Of a stretch of DNA of 64,000 nucleotides, positions 23,529 through 32,158 are shown in pieces (position 1 is the first letter of the stretch; each line of letters starts with the position of its first letter). This DNA is from Parapedobacter sp. SGR-10. Lineage in GTDB: Bacteria > Bacteroidota > Bacteroidia > Sphingobacteriales > Sphingobacteriaceae. The stretch spans positions 87,591-151,590 of the forward strand of contig NZ_JAAJTJ010000008.1 of assembly GCF_011030405.1 (NCBI RefSeq), read 5' to 3'. The position numbers were made by a program, and so were the translations under genes. Below the pieces are notes generated by a model. That model did no database searches and had not been told where the DNA came from. It saw nothing but the letters and a program-made list of their open reading frames with translations.

Positions 23529-24848
23529 CTAACTCATATCCTTTATTATTGTGATCTTATATCTATCTCTTTGCTGTCGAACATGGATGCCATGTTTTAC
23601 TTCGATCAATTTCTTGATTTCCCCGTAGGTAAGTTTCCTTTGTCTAAAATCGAGATCGATACTAATCCTCATTCCTCCCGTACGGTCTATAAACGGAGGG
23701 TCTGCCGGTTTGGCTCTTATATTCTCCTTCAATTGCTCGTTAAGGTATTCCAGAAGAAACAAAACGCTGACGTTCTTTGCAACGAGTCCGTTCTCGTCTA
23801 GTTTTAAAACCGTCGAATCATTTTCGTCCTGCCTTGGCATGGACATGTCGTCCGCCGTGATGATACTGCACAGGATACTGTCCTCAACGACTTCTACCTC
23901 AAGGTCAAAAATCCTTTTCAGATCGTCCAGCATATAGGCATAAAACAGCGTATCTTTTACAGGTCTTGGCATCCTCAGCTCGTAACAGTGATTGTTCTCT
24001 GCTCTCAATTCGTCGCGAGAATTATATTTTGACCTTTTAAAGCTCATAGGTGCCATTGACGAATTAAAAAAACGTAATGAATCCCTGGTCACGATCCTCA
24101 TCCTTCCATAGTGATCTTTCGATGATCTCCCTCTACCTACAGCCATCCACAACATACTGCTAAGCAAATCATTATAGTGAAATACCCGTACGATCTTTTG
24201 CTTGTCGGCATATCCTCCTGCGGGTTGAACGGTATGCCCACTGACGATTCCATCGATGCGCTTTGTCACAATAGACCGATATTCAAACTCACTGTCACTC
24301 ATGTGAAAAGGTTTGAAAACATCAAAATTAGTGATATCGTTCTTGTTTTTGACCCTTAACGGTTTGCGCTCTATAAATGCAAGGATATTATCTCTGCCCA
24401 TATAGTCCCCTCCGGTGATATATTGTACTGTTCCTGCCGCATCTATCCAGACATTATGTGGCAATATCCGATGGGGGAAGTATTTGATCCATGAGGTATC
24501 CATCGTGACAAACTTCAGTCGCCCTCCCTTCAGATCCTCGTTACGCCCAAGGAAAGCCTCGACTTTTTGGGCATCTTCATAAGTGACCGAGACTATATTG
24601 ATCCTGTCCGTTTCCTTTAGGATAGAATCCAACAGTTTCAGTTCTTTGATACACGGCAGGCACCATGTCGCCCAAAAATTTATGATCGTAGGTTTCGACC
24701 CCTCTTTCGAATCAAGGTTCAGCTCTTGCCATAGCTGTTCTGGAATTTTATCTCCGATGCCCAGTTCATTGGTTTGAGCTGTGCAGACATTGGCCATGGA
24801 CAACAAACAAAGTAAGAAAACGGCGATGATATTAGTGATAGCCTTCAT
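23529..24848 (-). CDS. TlpA-family thioredoxin-like protein of the SusCD locus
   Basis: 439 residues. A signal peptide (MKAITNIIAVFLLCLLSMANVC) is followed by a thioredoxin domain with the active site FWATWCLPCIKELKLL (C63, C66) and GGRLKFVTMDTSWI. The C-terminal 270 residues match no family I recognise; they end in an STN-like segment (ISIDLDFRQRKLTYGEI). A periplasmic reductase or folding helper for the cognate receptor is inferred. It overlaps the susD stop by 17 bp and so is the third gene of susC-susD-tlpA. Confidence 0.85.
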   Translation of the reverse strand: MKAITNIIAVFLLCLLSMANVCTAQTNELGIGDKIPEQLWQELNLDSKEGSKPTIINFWATWCLPCIKELKLLDSILKETDRINIVSVTYEDAQKVEAFLGRNEDLKGGRLKFVTMDTSWIKYFPHRILPHNVWIDAAGTVQYITGGDYMGRDNILAFIERKPLRVKNKNDITNFDVFKPFHMSDSEFEYRSIVTKRIDGIVSGHTVQPAGGYADKQKIVRVFHYNDLLSSMLWMAVGRGRSSKDHYGRMRIVTRDSLRFFNSSMAPMSFKRSKYNSRDELRAENNHCYELRMPRPVKDTLFYAYMLDDLKRIFDLEVEVVEDSILCSIITADDMSMPRQDENDSTVLKLDENGLVAKNVSVLFLLEYLNEQLKENIRAKPADPPFIDRTGGMRISIDLDFRQRKLTYGEIKKLIEVKHGIHVRQQRDRYKITIIKDMS

Positions 24849-26202
24849 TTTGTACTAGATTAGTGTTATACGTTAGTTCTGACGCAGGGATTGGCAATCT
24901 TCCGGATTCGCCATCTACCCATGTCTCCTTGTATGCTCCCATTACAGTGTTCAGCCTTCCTATCCTTTTTAGGTCGACAAACCGCTTTGCCCATTCTCCG
25001 AACAGTTCGACCCGCCTCTCTTGGTATATGGCTTCCAAACAGCTTGCCTTGTCCATATCGTCGGCAAGGTTCGTAAGTCCGGCTCTTGCTCTGACAACAT
25101 TTAGATCGGCAATCGCTCCCTCTGTATCTTCCAGATGGGCTTTAGCTTCGGCACGGACCAGGTACTGCTCACTGGCCCGCAGCACGACGAGATACTCCGG
25201 CGTGGTATTGGATGCTGAGCGATTCTTGTATTTGTACGGAAACCAATAGGATTGTGTTGCCCCATTGGTGGTCACGTCATTTTTGCCAAGCCAATTACGC
25301 TGACGAAGATCATCGTTTTCAAACGCCGCATATAGCGCATCCGTGACGATAAACCTCGGTAAAGATGTCCGGGAAGAAGGAATCAACGTTGAAGCGTCAC
25401 TGATGAATCCGTTCAATCTCCATAGCTGTAAAATCGTTTCCCTGCTGTTTGCCAAAAAAACATCATCAATATCGTTGACAGGTGTGTACATTCCCGAATT
25501 TAAAACAGCATCTGCTTCGTCAAATGCTTCCTGCCAACGCTGTTGGTACAGGTACACCTGCGCGAGCAATGCACATGCTGACCACCTATTTGCCCTGACT
25601 TTATCGCCGCTTGGATAATCGGCAGAAAGCCCCTTTTTGGCATCGGTCAAATCTGCTATGATCTGAGAAAATACGCCGACACTGTCCACTTGGGAAGCGG
25701 TCCTGTTTTCATCAACGTCAGTTGTCAACAACAGGGGGATGTTTTCATACAGTGTATAAAGGTGATAGTAGCAAAATGCACGGACAAACTTGACTTCATT
25801 TATCAGCATATTCTTTGTTTTTTCATTTAATACATCACTATCGCTTGCCCGCTCCAGGATATCGTTGCAGGAATATATGATTTCATAAAATGTGCTCCAT
25901 ATATTGGTGTTTGTACCATTATTGGCCGAAAGACGCCCATCGTAAAACTCTTCATTGAGCGCAGTATATCCATACTCATCCGTGTATAGGCTGATATATT
26001 TATTGTAGTTCGTGTTCAGGCCGTTTGCAAGGGTATAATATACATTGCCCAATGCCGAGATAGCTGACAGCGAATCTGCAAAAACCTTGTCCGTAGTAAG
26101 CTGGTTTCTGGGTGTCTCCACCTCCAATAGCTTTGAACAGCCGGACAATGCCATAAGAAAAACGGCTGAGCAAGCGATCAGTATTATCTTGTAGTTGTTC
26201 AT
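24832..26202 (-). CDS. SusD/RagB-family nutrient-binding outer-membrane lipoprotein
   Basis: 456 residues. The lipoprotein signal has lipobox ALSGC (C22). SusD-type TPR helices (LINEVKFVRAFCYYHLYTLY; RWSACALLAQVYLYQQRWQEA) and the C-terminal signature YQERRVELFGEWAKRFVDLKR are clear. It forms the lid of the SusC transporter. It starts 11 bp after the susC stop. The substrate is unknown, but the absence of glycoside hydrolases and the TlpA partner argue against a classical glycan PUL and rather for a peptide or cofactor substrate. Confidence 0.93.
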   Translation of the reverse strand: MNNYKIILIACSAVFLMALSGCSKLLEVETPRNQLTTDKVFADSLSAISALGNVYYTLANGLNTNYNKYISLYTDEYGYTALNEEFYDGRLSANNGTNTNIWSTFYEIIYSCNDILERASDSDVLNEKTKNMLINEVKFVRAFCYYHLYTLYENIPLLLTTDVDENRTASQVDSVGVFSQIIADLTDAKKGLSADYPSGDKVRANRWSACALLAQVYLYQQRWQEAFDEADAVLNSGMYTPVNDIDDVFLANSRETILQLWRLNGFISDASTLIPSSRTSLPRFIVTDALYAAFENDDLRQRNWLGKNDVTTNGATQSYWFPYKYKNRSASNTTPEYLVVLRASEQYLVRAEAKAHLEDTEGAIADLNVVRARAGLTNLADDMDKASCLEAIYQERRVELFGEWAKRFVDLKRIGRLNTVMGAYKETWVDGESGRLPIPASELTYNTNLVQNEGYH

Positions 26203-26213
26203 TTTACTTTTCT

Positions 26214-29200
26214 TTAAAGTGATAGTTTTATTCCAAAAAATATTGACTTGATCGGCGGAACTGCTGCGGCAAAAGCACTGTTCCCACCTATTTCCGGATC
26301 CAAAACCGGGATATTGCTATCCCAGATGGTCAACAGGTTCTGTGCTTCCACCGAAACCCCGATCGATTGACAGCCCAATCTTCTGGAGACTGTACCCGGC
26401 AGGGAATAGGACAGGGAAACGTTTTTCAGCCTGAAATATGGTACGGTAAAGAAATTGCCACTTGATTCACCATAGTTGCCTGTATCGCTCCGGTAGGTTG
26501 AAGATACCTTAGGTATGGTCGTCTGATCGCCTACATTTTTCCACCTGTCCCCAAGGATGGCATATCCGTTAAATATGCGATAGCCGAATTGGTTAAACAT
26601 GAGGTTGCCAAAATGGGATTGTCTCGCAAACTGCCCAAAAAGACTAAGCCGGATGTTTTTATATGAAAACTGGTTTCCGATACCCCCATAAAAATCAGGG
26701 GTTCGTTTGCCCAATGTGTGATACCTATATGGAGTTGCACCATTCGAAACCTGTCCATCTTCATCCGCAAACTGGCCAATACCTGTCTCTGCATCTACAC
26801 CGACAAGGTGATAGCCGTAGACCCTTGTTATATCATAACCGATCTTATGGGTATTCGCATAGCTGCTGTTCTCGATGTTTTCAAATGAGACGAGCCTGTT
26901 CTTTGGCAATGTGATATTGGCCGTGGCCGTCCATCGAAAGTGCGGGCCTTCTAGTATGCGTGCATTCAGGTCAAACTCCCATCCCGTATTCTGAACGGTG
27001 GCCGGAAGATTGGCCTGATAACTGGCAAAACCTGTGATTCGCGGCAATGGATAATCCACAAGTTGATTGTTGCTACGGTTTTTGTAATAGTTGGCCGTCA
27101 GGAGTATCCTGTCCTTTATAAAGCCCAATTCGGTCGCTACTTCAAATTTTCTGGTCACTTCCCAATGGAACTGGCTGTTGAATATCCGGCTCGGACTCAA
27201 GATAGCTATATTCTGATAGCTGTTTGAGCCTCTCGTTCTATATGTGGACAGATACTCGTAGTCACTTATCTGGTCGTTGCCCGTCAAGCCATAACTTGCC
27301 CTTAACTTCCCAAAACTCAAAAAACCATTGTCCTGACCGAACCACTTCTCTTTTGAGAACAGCCAAGCACCTCCTATGGAATAGAAGTTGCCAAAGCGAT
27401 TTCCGGGCCCGAACCGGCTGCTCCCGTCGCGTCTTGCAGTGACATTAACGATATATCTGTCCTGTAGGCTGTAGGTCGCACGGCCAAATGCAGAGACATA
27501 TCTGTATTCGGTAAAAGTATTGGTCCTTGCGTCCATCGTCCCTGCCGAGGCCAGATTTTCCATTAAGGACTCGTTTGTAAAGTTCGATACATGCAAGAAC
27601 AATCTATCCGTAGCGCGGGACTGATAGGTACCTCCGATCAATACCTGCAACTTGGACGTGGAAAATTCTTTTCTGTATTCAGCCTGGGGTTCGACGATAT
27701 AGGAAGTCGCTGAATTTTCGCCGAAGTACGTGTAATTGGTCATCCCTGTGGTCAATGACCTGCCCGGAAATATCTGTTTCTGGTCCAATGTCCTGCGGTT
27801 ATACCCTCCGCTCACTTTCAGCTCCAATCCCATCGGCAGTGTATAGCCGGCAAGAAGATTTCCAACAAAATTGTGCGTCGCCGAATGGCCTCTTGCGAGT
27901 AGTTCAGCCTCTAAGTTTGAGCCTACATACCAATTGAAGCTCCCATCATCATTTGTCAAGGGATAGTTGGGTGCAAGCAAAAACATCGCTCCGGCATTAT
28001 TCGCCGGATTCGCCATATCGCTCTTGTCCATGTTATAAATGGACGAAAGGTTGATCTTGAACCGGCCATTGTCCGAAAGATGGTTTATATTGGATCGCAG
28101 TCCTCCCTTGCTATAGGTATTGTCTCCACGCAGGATCGTCCCCTCTGTCCTGAAATTTCCGCCTATATTGAAACCGGTGTTGCTGTTTCCTCCTGAGACC
28201 GAGAGCTGGGTATTTGTGAGGCTGGCTGTGTTTCCATAGATATAATCGTACCAATCTGTACCCTCTGTCTGGCTCCAAACGGTAAGATCGGGGGCATAGT
28301 CCGGCGATGCAGGATCGGCAGACGGTACTCTGTTGTCGTTTGCAAATGCTTCATTTCGCAATGCCAGATATTGTTCTAAGCTGAGCAGTTCGGGATGATC
28401 CGCGACTTGGCTAAATCCATGACCGATATCGAGATTTACCCGTGTCCCTCCCGATTTGCCTTTTTTCGTCGTGATCAGTACGACACCATTGCTTCCGCGG
28501 CTACCATAGATCGCCGTAGCGTCTGCATCTTTTAACACTGTGATATTTTCTATATCATTTGGGTTTAGGATGTTTAAAGGACTGACCGCCCCCACAATGC
28601 TACCTGACGATATGGTCGTTCCTTTATTGATCGCCTCCCCATCATACGGTACACCATCTATGATGTACAGCGGATCGGTACCTGCCTGTATAGATCCTGT
28701 CCCCCGTATCTGTATGTTGATGTTGCCGCCGGGCAGTCCATTGGTGGTCTGTACGAATACCCCGGGCATCCTGCCGCTCAATGCGGACAGTACATTGGTG
28801 ACGGGCTGTTGCTCGATTTCCTTTGCCGAGATGCTCACGACACTACCCGTGTTGAACCGCCTGGTGGTCTGCCCGTAACCGATGACCTGCACCTCGTCAA
28901 TGGCCAGCGTGGTATCGGTGGTGTCCTTGATCTGTCGGATGGTCTGCCCGGGAGCAGCCCCAGACCCTTCGACTTCGCTCAGGGCTCGGGACTGCGGTCG
29001 GGCATGGTTAAACAAACACAGGAAACATAATAACAATGGTAGGGGCAAAAAATATTTTGCCCATAAATGATTGTTTGTCCGTACCGATTGGGCGAAAGAT
29101 GTTTGGGCGAAAGATGTTTCGCCCCTACGTATGGAACGCAACCACATGTGCAGATACATCTGCACCGATCGGGGTATGCCGACCTCACCGCGTTGTACGG

Positions 29201-29333
29201 CGGACGTGTGTTTTAATCGTCTTTTTCGTTGGCATTGTGGTTTTCGTTCGTTTCGTAGAGACGCAATGCATTGCGTCTCTACATGGGGTGATATTTTGGG
29301 CATGGAATGCCCACCCTCATAAAAATCCTTCAT
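26214..29333 (-). CDS. SusC/RagA-family TonB-dependent transporter with a repeat-built N-terminal leader
   Basis: The open frame is 1039 codons from ATG 29333. The plug begins at DEVQVIGYGQTTRRFNTGS with IDGVPYDGEAI, TVLKDADATAIYGSRGSNG and LITTKKG. The 22-strand barrel ends IKSIFFGIKLSL. The first about 110 residues are not a normal SusC N-terminus: they contain VETQCIASL (family A), RRGETSFAQTSFAQ and WAKYFLPL (family B) and SRALSEVEG (family C), read in frame. The hydrophobic signal (about WAKYFLPLPLLLCFLCL) partly comes from a repeat. The real start may be a later codon. No carboxypeptidase-regulatory-like domain precedes the plug. Confidence 0.85.
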   Translation of the reverse strand: MKDFYEGGHSMPKISPHVETQCIASLRNERKPQCQRKRRLKHTSAVQRGEVGIPRSVQMYLHMWLRSIRRGETSFAQTSFAQSVRTNNHLWAKYFLPLPLLLCFLCLFNHARPQSRALSEVEGSGAAPGQTIRQIKDTTDTTLAIDEVQVIGYGQTTRRFNTGSVVSISAKEIEQQPVTNVLSALSGRMPGVFVQTTNGLPGGNINIQIRGTGSIQAGTDPLYIIDGVPYDGEAINKGTTISSGSIVGAVSPLNILNPNDIENITVLKDADATAIYGSRGSNGVVLITTKKGKSGGTRVNLDIGHGFSQVADHPELLSLEQYLALRNEAFANDNRVPSADPASPDYAPDLTVWSQTEGTDWYDYIYGNTASLTNTQLSVSGGNSNTGFNIGGNFRTEGTILRGDNTYSKGGLRSNINHLSDNGRFKINLSSIYNMDKSDMANPANNAGAMFLLAPNYPLTNDDGSFNWYVGSNLEAELLARGHSATHNFVGNLLAGYTLPMGLELKVSGGYNRRTLDQKQIFPGRSLTTGMTNYTYFGENSATSYIVEPQAEYRKEFSTSKLQVLIGGTYQSRATDRLFLHVSNFTNESLMENLASAGTMDARTNTFTEYRYVSAFGRATYSLQDRYIVNVTARRDGSSRFGPGNRFGNFYSIGGAWLFSKEKWFGQDNGFLSFGKLRASYGLTGNDQISDYEYLSTYRTRGSNSYQNIAILSPSRIFNSQFHWEVTRKFEVATELGFIKDRILLTANYYKNRSNNQLVDYPLPRITGFASYQANLPATVQNTGWEFDLNARILEGPHFRWTATANITLPKNRLVSFENIENSSYANTHKIGYDITRVYGYHLVGVDAETGIGQFADEDGQVSNGATPYRYHTLGKRTPDFYGGIGNQFSYKNIRLSLFGQFARQSHFGNLMFNQFGYRIFNGYAILGDRWKNVGDQTTIPKVSSTYRSDTGNYGESSGNFFTVPYFRLKNVSLSYSLPGTVSRRLGCQSIGVSVEAQNLLTIWDSNIPVLDPEIGGNSAFAAAVPPIKSIFFGIKLSL
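29255..29282. repeat. Palindromic repeat, family A copy 6
   Basis: A perfect 28-nt palindrome (arms GTAGAGACGCAATG / CATTGCGTCTCTAC), read as VETQCIASL in the extended SusC frame. Confidence 0.92.
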
Positions 29334-29352
29334 TTTTTTGTGGTTTCATAAT

Positions 29353-29423
29353 GACCTCCGATCCTGGCAACGCTTTAGAAGGCTACCAACCCTCCTGTCC
29401 GGCCAGATGCCAAGCCATCGGTC
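29353..29423 (-). ncRNA. Candidate structured leader RNA of susC, copy 1
   Basis: On the minus strand 71 nt are closed by GACC/GGTC. Inside is the 7-bp stem CTTGGCA/TGCCAGG, which is CCTGGCA/TGCCGGG in copy 2 (30624-30694) with pairing kept, and the hairpin AGGAGG-GTTGGTAG-CCTTCT. It ends just before a ten-codon frame (MKPQKNEGFL, stop) that overlaps ATG 29333. The location suggests a cis-regulatory leader. No known riboswitch class was recognised. Confidence 0.5.
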
Positions 29424-29837
29424 TAATAAGTTAATTGTCAATGGGGTATCGGAATGCTGAAAATGCGTATTTATAAATAAGGTTTAAAATTGTAATCGTG
29501 CAGCATTTACCGTTATATGGAAGCCTGCCGAACTATTCGGGGGCGGAAATAAGGTTTTTGTAAAGTTGTTTTTTCATACTCACAACGTTATAATCGTGAG
29601 TCTCTTTTGGTAAGGGAACTATAGCTGGGCTCCTATCAACCGCACAGCAAGGTTCCGACGCCTTTCAGAAACGGATTTACGATAGTCGCCCATGCGCTAT
29701 AGCGTGTATCAAATGTACACAAAATATCGACATGGGCATTAAAACTACCGCCTCGTTCTGATTCAAATTGTCGGAATTTGCTGTCGAGACTTTTTAATGT
29801 CCTATTTATATACCCAAAGATAATATTAAAAATATAA

Positions 29838-29855
29838 TATTCCAAATTTGGAATA
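29838..29855. promoter_or_regulatory. Perfect palindrome, probable XRE operator
   Basis: TATTCCAAATTTGGAATA, an 18-bp perfect palindrome centred 42 bp before the XRE start codon, in an AT-rich promoter-like stretch. Its position suits autoregulation by the XRE protein. Confidence 0.6.
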
Positions 29856-29888
29856 ACAAAATTTGTGTTTTTAGCTTCATTTTGTTGA

Positions 29889-30161
29889 ATGGCAGAACAA
29901 TACATTGACAGGGAAGCGCTACAACTCATTAGGGACAGGCTTTGGCAGATTTGTAATGATAAACAAATAACGTTGGAGGATATACAAGACCGAACAGGCT
30001 TTAGTTATAGTCAAGTGTACAGAATTATTCGTGGTAAGAATAACATTTCCGTAAGCGGTTTATTAGCAGTATGTCGCGCTCTAGAGATTCAACCCTTTGA
30101 GGTATTTAATTTCAAACTCGAAATTCCCAAATATTTGCCTACCCGAAAAGAAAGAAAATAA
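29889..30161 (+). CDS. XRE-family helix-turn-helix regulator
   Basis: 90 residues. HTH_3 fold: LEDIQDRTGFSYSQVYRIIRG is the helix-turn-helix and SVSGLLAVCRALEIQPFEVF completes the five-helix domain. The charged tail ends TRKERK. It starts at ATG 29889 with a perfect palindrome just upstream. It lies between two direct copies of the SusC leader. Immediately after the stop, a +1-shifted frame encodes LADHFGMSPRDFLPEK, which looks like the end of another small HTH protein or a lost C-terminus. Confidence 0.85.
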   Translation: MAEQYIDREALQLIRDRLWQICNDKQITLEDIQDRTGFSYSQVYRIIRGKNNISVSGLLAVCRALEIQPFEVFNFKLEIPKYLPTRKERK

Positions 30162-30238
30162 ACTCGCCGACCACTTCGGTATGTCTCCAAGGGATTTTTT
30201 ACCGGAGAAGCCTATCGTTTAGCCTAGCCGTAGATGAA

Positions 30239-30604
30239 TTATGCCAAGGCAGAATTTAACAAACAAAGGAAACATAATAACAATGGTAGGGGCAAAAAAT
30301 ATTTTGCCCTTAAATGATCATTTGCCCGTAACGATTGGGCGAAAGATGTTTGGGCGAAAGATGTTTCGCCCCTACGTATGTTAAACAAAAACATCCGCAG
30401 ATACATCTGTACGGATCGGGGGATACCGACCTCGCCGCGTTGTACGGCGGAGGTGTGTTTTAATCGTCTTTTTCGTTGACATTGCGGTTTTCGTCGGTTT
30501 CGTAGAGACGCAAACCCCGAAGGGCTCATCGAAGATAAATCTTGCGTCTCTACATGGGGTGATATTTTGGGCATAGAATGCCCAGTACCATAAAAATCCT
30601 TCAT
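30239..30604 (-). pseudogene. 5' remnant of a second susC gene
   Basis: The 121-codon frame has the same start (MKDFYGTGHSMPKISPH) and the same repeat-built leader as SusC, down to KYFLPLPLLLCFLCL. It then ends after LNSALA at the point where similarity with copy 1 stops (about 30252). No plug or barrel follows. Part of the long direct repeat. Confidence 0.75.
30502..30553. repeat. Palindromic repeat, family A copy 7
   Basis: 52 nt: standard 12-nt left arm, right arm TTGCGTCTCTAC, centre with CCCCGAAGGG. It corresponds in position to the 28-nt copy 6, so the centre has been replaced or expanded by 24 nt since the duplication. Confidence 0.88.
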
Positions 30605-30623
30605 TTTTTTGTGGTTTCATAAT

Positions 30624-30694
30624 GACCTCCGATCCCGGCAACGCTTTAGAAGGCTACCAACCCTCCTATCCGGCCAGATGCCAGGCCATTGGTC
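30624..30694 (-). ncRNA. Candidate structured leader RNA, copy 2
   Basis: Second copy of the 71-nt leader element. The GACC/GGTC closing pair, the 7-bp stem (CCTGGCA/TGCCGGG) and the AGGAGG hairpin are kept although bases differ from copy 1. Followed by the same short MKPQKNEGFL frame, here open further. Confidence 0.45.
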
Positions 30695-30890
30695 TAATCA
30701 AGTTAATTCACGAATTGGTCGCCGAAATGCTGAAAATACGTATTATAATAAGGTTTAAAATTGTGATAATGCAGCATTTACCGACATAGAATAGCTTGCC
30801 GAACTATTCGGGGGCGGTAATTAGGTTTTTGAAAAATTGCTTTTTGCTCATAACTCGCTTTATAATGCGAGTCTTGCTGATGGGCGGGCC

Positions 30891-31391
30891 TTATTGATAC
30901 ATGTGGGCCTGCATGCCGTGTATGGAAAGTCTATATTCGTTTTGGAATGCCCAATGGTTAGATTTGATATATCCTACCTCATGATTTATAGAAACACCCC
31001 CAGCTTCATTTATATCCTCAACTTTATCTGCTTTCGCCTTCAATTCTGGAAGCGAAAGGTACTTTACTCTAACTGGCTTTCCCATAGTTACTCCATTGTG
31101 GACCACATATAAACCGTCTTCTGTTATTCCAGCCAGATCGGGAAATTGAATATGACTGACATCTAAACACACAATGACCCCACACTTATTACTACCGTAC
31201 ATAGCCCATTGGGAAATACTTTCTTCCAAAGTTTGCGTCCAACAACTGACGAAAAAATGTTTGGTGATTTCAGTTTTATAAATACCAACTTCATGTAAAT
31301 CATCTAATTGGTCTAATCGTGTAAACCGGATAGTCCGGTTAGCTAAAATCAGCGCTAATGTTTCTATTGTGGTGTAATGGTAAAGTCTCAT
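30891..31391 (-). CDS. DUF2971 family protein, probably truncated
   Basis: 166 residues: MRLYHYTTIETLALILANRTIRFTRLDQLDD at the start, FVSCWTQTLEESISQWAMYG in the middle and WAFQNEYRLSI at the end, the characteristic DUF2971 blocks. Members are often found near defence or toxin genes; biochemical function is unknown. It ends about 10 residues after the NEYR block, only about 20 bp from the end of the duplicated SusC leader, so a C-terminal part may have been lost. Divergent from the ORF6N gene. Confidence 0.75.
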   Translation of the reverse strand: MRLYHYTTIETLALILANRTIRFTRLDQLDDLHEVGIYKTEITKHFFVSCWTQTLEESISQWAMYGSNKCGVIVCLDVSHIQFPDLAGITEDGLYVVHNGVTMGKPVRVKYLSLPELKAKADKVEDINEAGGVSINHEVGYIKSNHWAFQNEYRLSIHGMQAHMYQ

Positions 31392-31609
31392 GTTCTAATC
31401 AGTTTGTTTTTCTCAAAGCTAAGCAATTGATTCTTTAAGAGCAATAGTTTAGCTAATTTTTTTAGCTTTTTAAAATATTTGTTATATTTGGGGTAGTAAC
31501 TTGAAGTCATAGATTGTGACCTCAAGATTGCAATATATGATAAGGTTTTAAGGTATCGCATTTTGCGATACCTCAATAAAATTAAACATACTAATCAATA
31601 CCATAGATT

Positions 31610-32158
31610 ATGGCAAAGCAGACCCAAGATATCATTGTCCCTGACGGAGTATTGGCAGATAGGATATATATGCTACGACATGAAAATATCATGCTAGATA
31701 GGGATTTAGCTGAGTTATATGGTGTAGAGACACGTTCTCTCAAACAAGCTGTAAGGAGGAATATCGAGAAGTTTCCCGAGCACTTCATGTTTCAACTCAC
31801 GGACGAAGAGGTTGATATCATGGTATCACAAAATGTGATACCTTCACGTCAACATCTTGGTGGCGCTTTGCCATATGCATTTACGGAACACGGCGTGCTT
31901 ATGTTGTCTAACGTATTGAAGAGTGATCTGGCTACGAGGATGAGTATCAAGCTAATTGAGATATTTGTACAATTGCGAAGGAGCCTTAACTCCTATTCCG
32001 AACTAAGATTAGAAATTGAGCAAATAAAAAAGAAACTCAATAACCAAGATAAAAATATGGAAGTAGTTTTCCAATATCTTGATGAGCTGGCCGACAAGAA
32101 ACAACAAGCAGACACTAAAAGGAAACGGATTGGATATGAAATTGGGGGGAAGAAATAA
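31610..32158 (+). CDS. ORF6N-domain DNA-binding protein
   Basis: 182 residues. The ORF6N domain spans about 10-100: RIYMLRHENIMLDRDLAELYGVETRSLKQAVRRN, FPEHFMFQLT and YAFTEHGVLMLSNVL. A coiled-coil C-terminus (IEQIKKKLNNQDKNMEVVFQYLDEL) and a basic end follow. ORF6N proteins come from phages and mobile elements and probably bind DNA as regulators. It starts at ATG 31610; the next gene on the strand begins 160 bp later. Confidence 0.88.
   Translation: MAKQTQDIIVPDGVLADRIYMLRHENIMLDRDLAELYGVETRSLKQAVRRNIEKFPEHFMFQLTDEEVDIMVSQNVIPSRQHLGGALPYAFTEHGVLMLSNVLKSDLATRMSIKLIEIFVQLRRSLNSYSELRLEIEQIKKKLNNQDKNMEVVFQYLDELADKKQQADTKRKRIGYEIGGKK

Larger units (their letters stand above)
29005..29615 (-). 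repeat. Long direct repeat, copy 1 (SusC leader region)
   Basis: About 610 bp covering the SusC signal region, the stretch upstream of its start and further leader, aligned by eye at high identity with 30252-30873. Contains one family A and two family B palindromes. The two copies flank the XRE gene in direct orientation. Confidence 0.8.
30252..30873 (-). repeat. Long direct repeat, copy 2 (orphan SusC leader)
   Basis: Homologous to 29005-29615, including both family B palindromes, a longer family A palindrome, the leader RNA candidate and the AT-rich stretch upstream. Its outer end abuts the 3' end of the DUF2971 gene. Confidence 0.8.

Noticed and set aside
29353..29423. Leader element as SAM, TPP, cobalamin or c-di-GMP riboswitch
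   Set aside because: None of the conserved core sequences of these classes is present on either strand.
29636..29929. 97-codon minus-strand frame overlapping the XRE promoter
   Set aside because: No recognisable features; overlaps the palindrome and the XRE start.
30381..30641. 86-codon minus-strand frame starting MPGSEVIMKPQKNEGFL
   Set aside because: Reads through repeat DNA of the duplicated SusC leader; open only because copy 2 differs in the palindrome.
31388..31576. 62-codon minus-strand frame (MRYRKMRYLKTLSY)
   Set aside because: Low-complexity K/L-rich translation of AT-rich intergenic DNA; no support.
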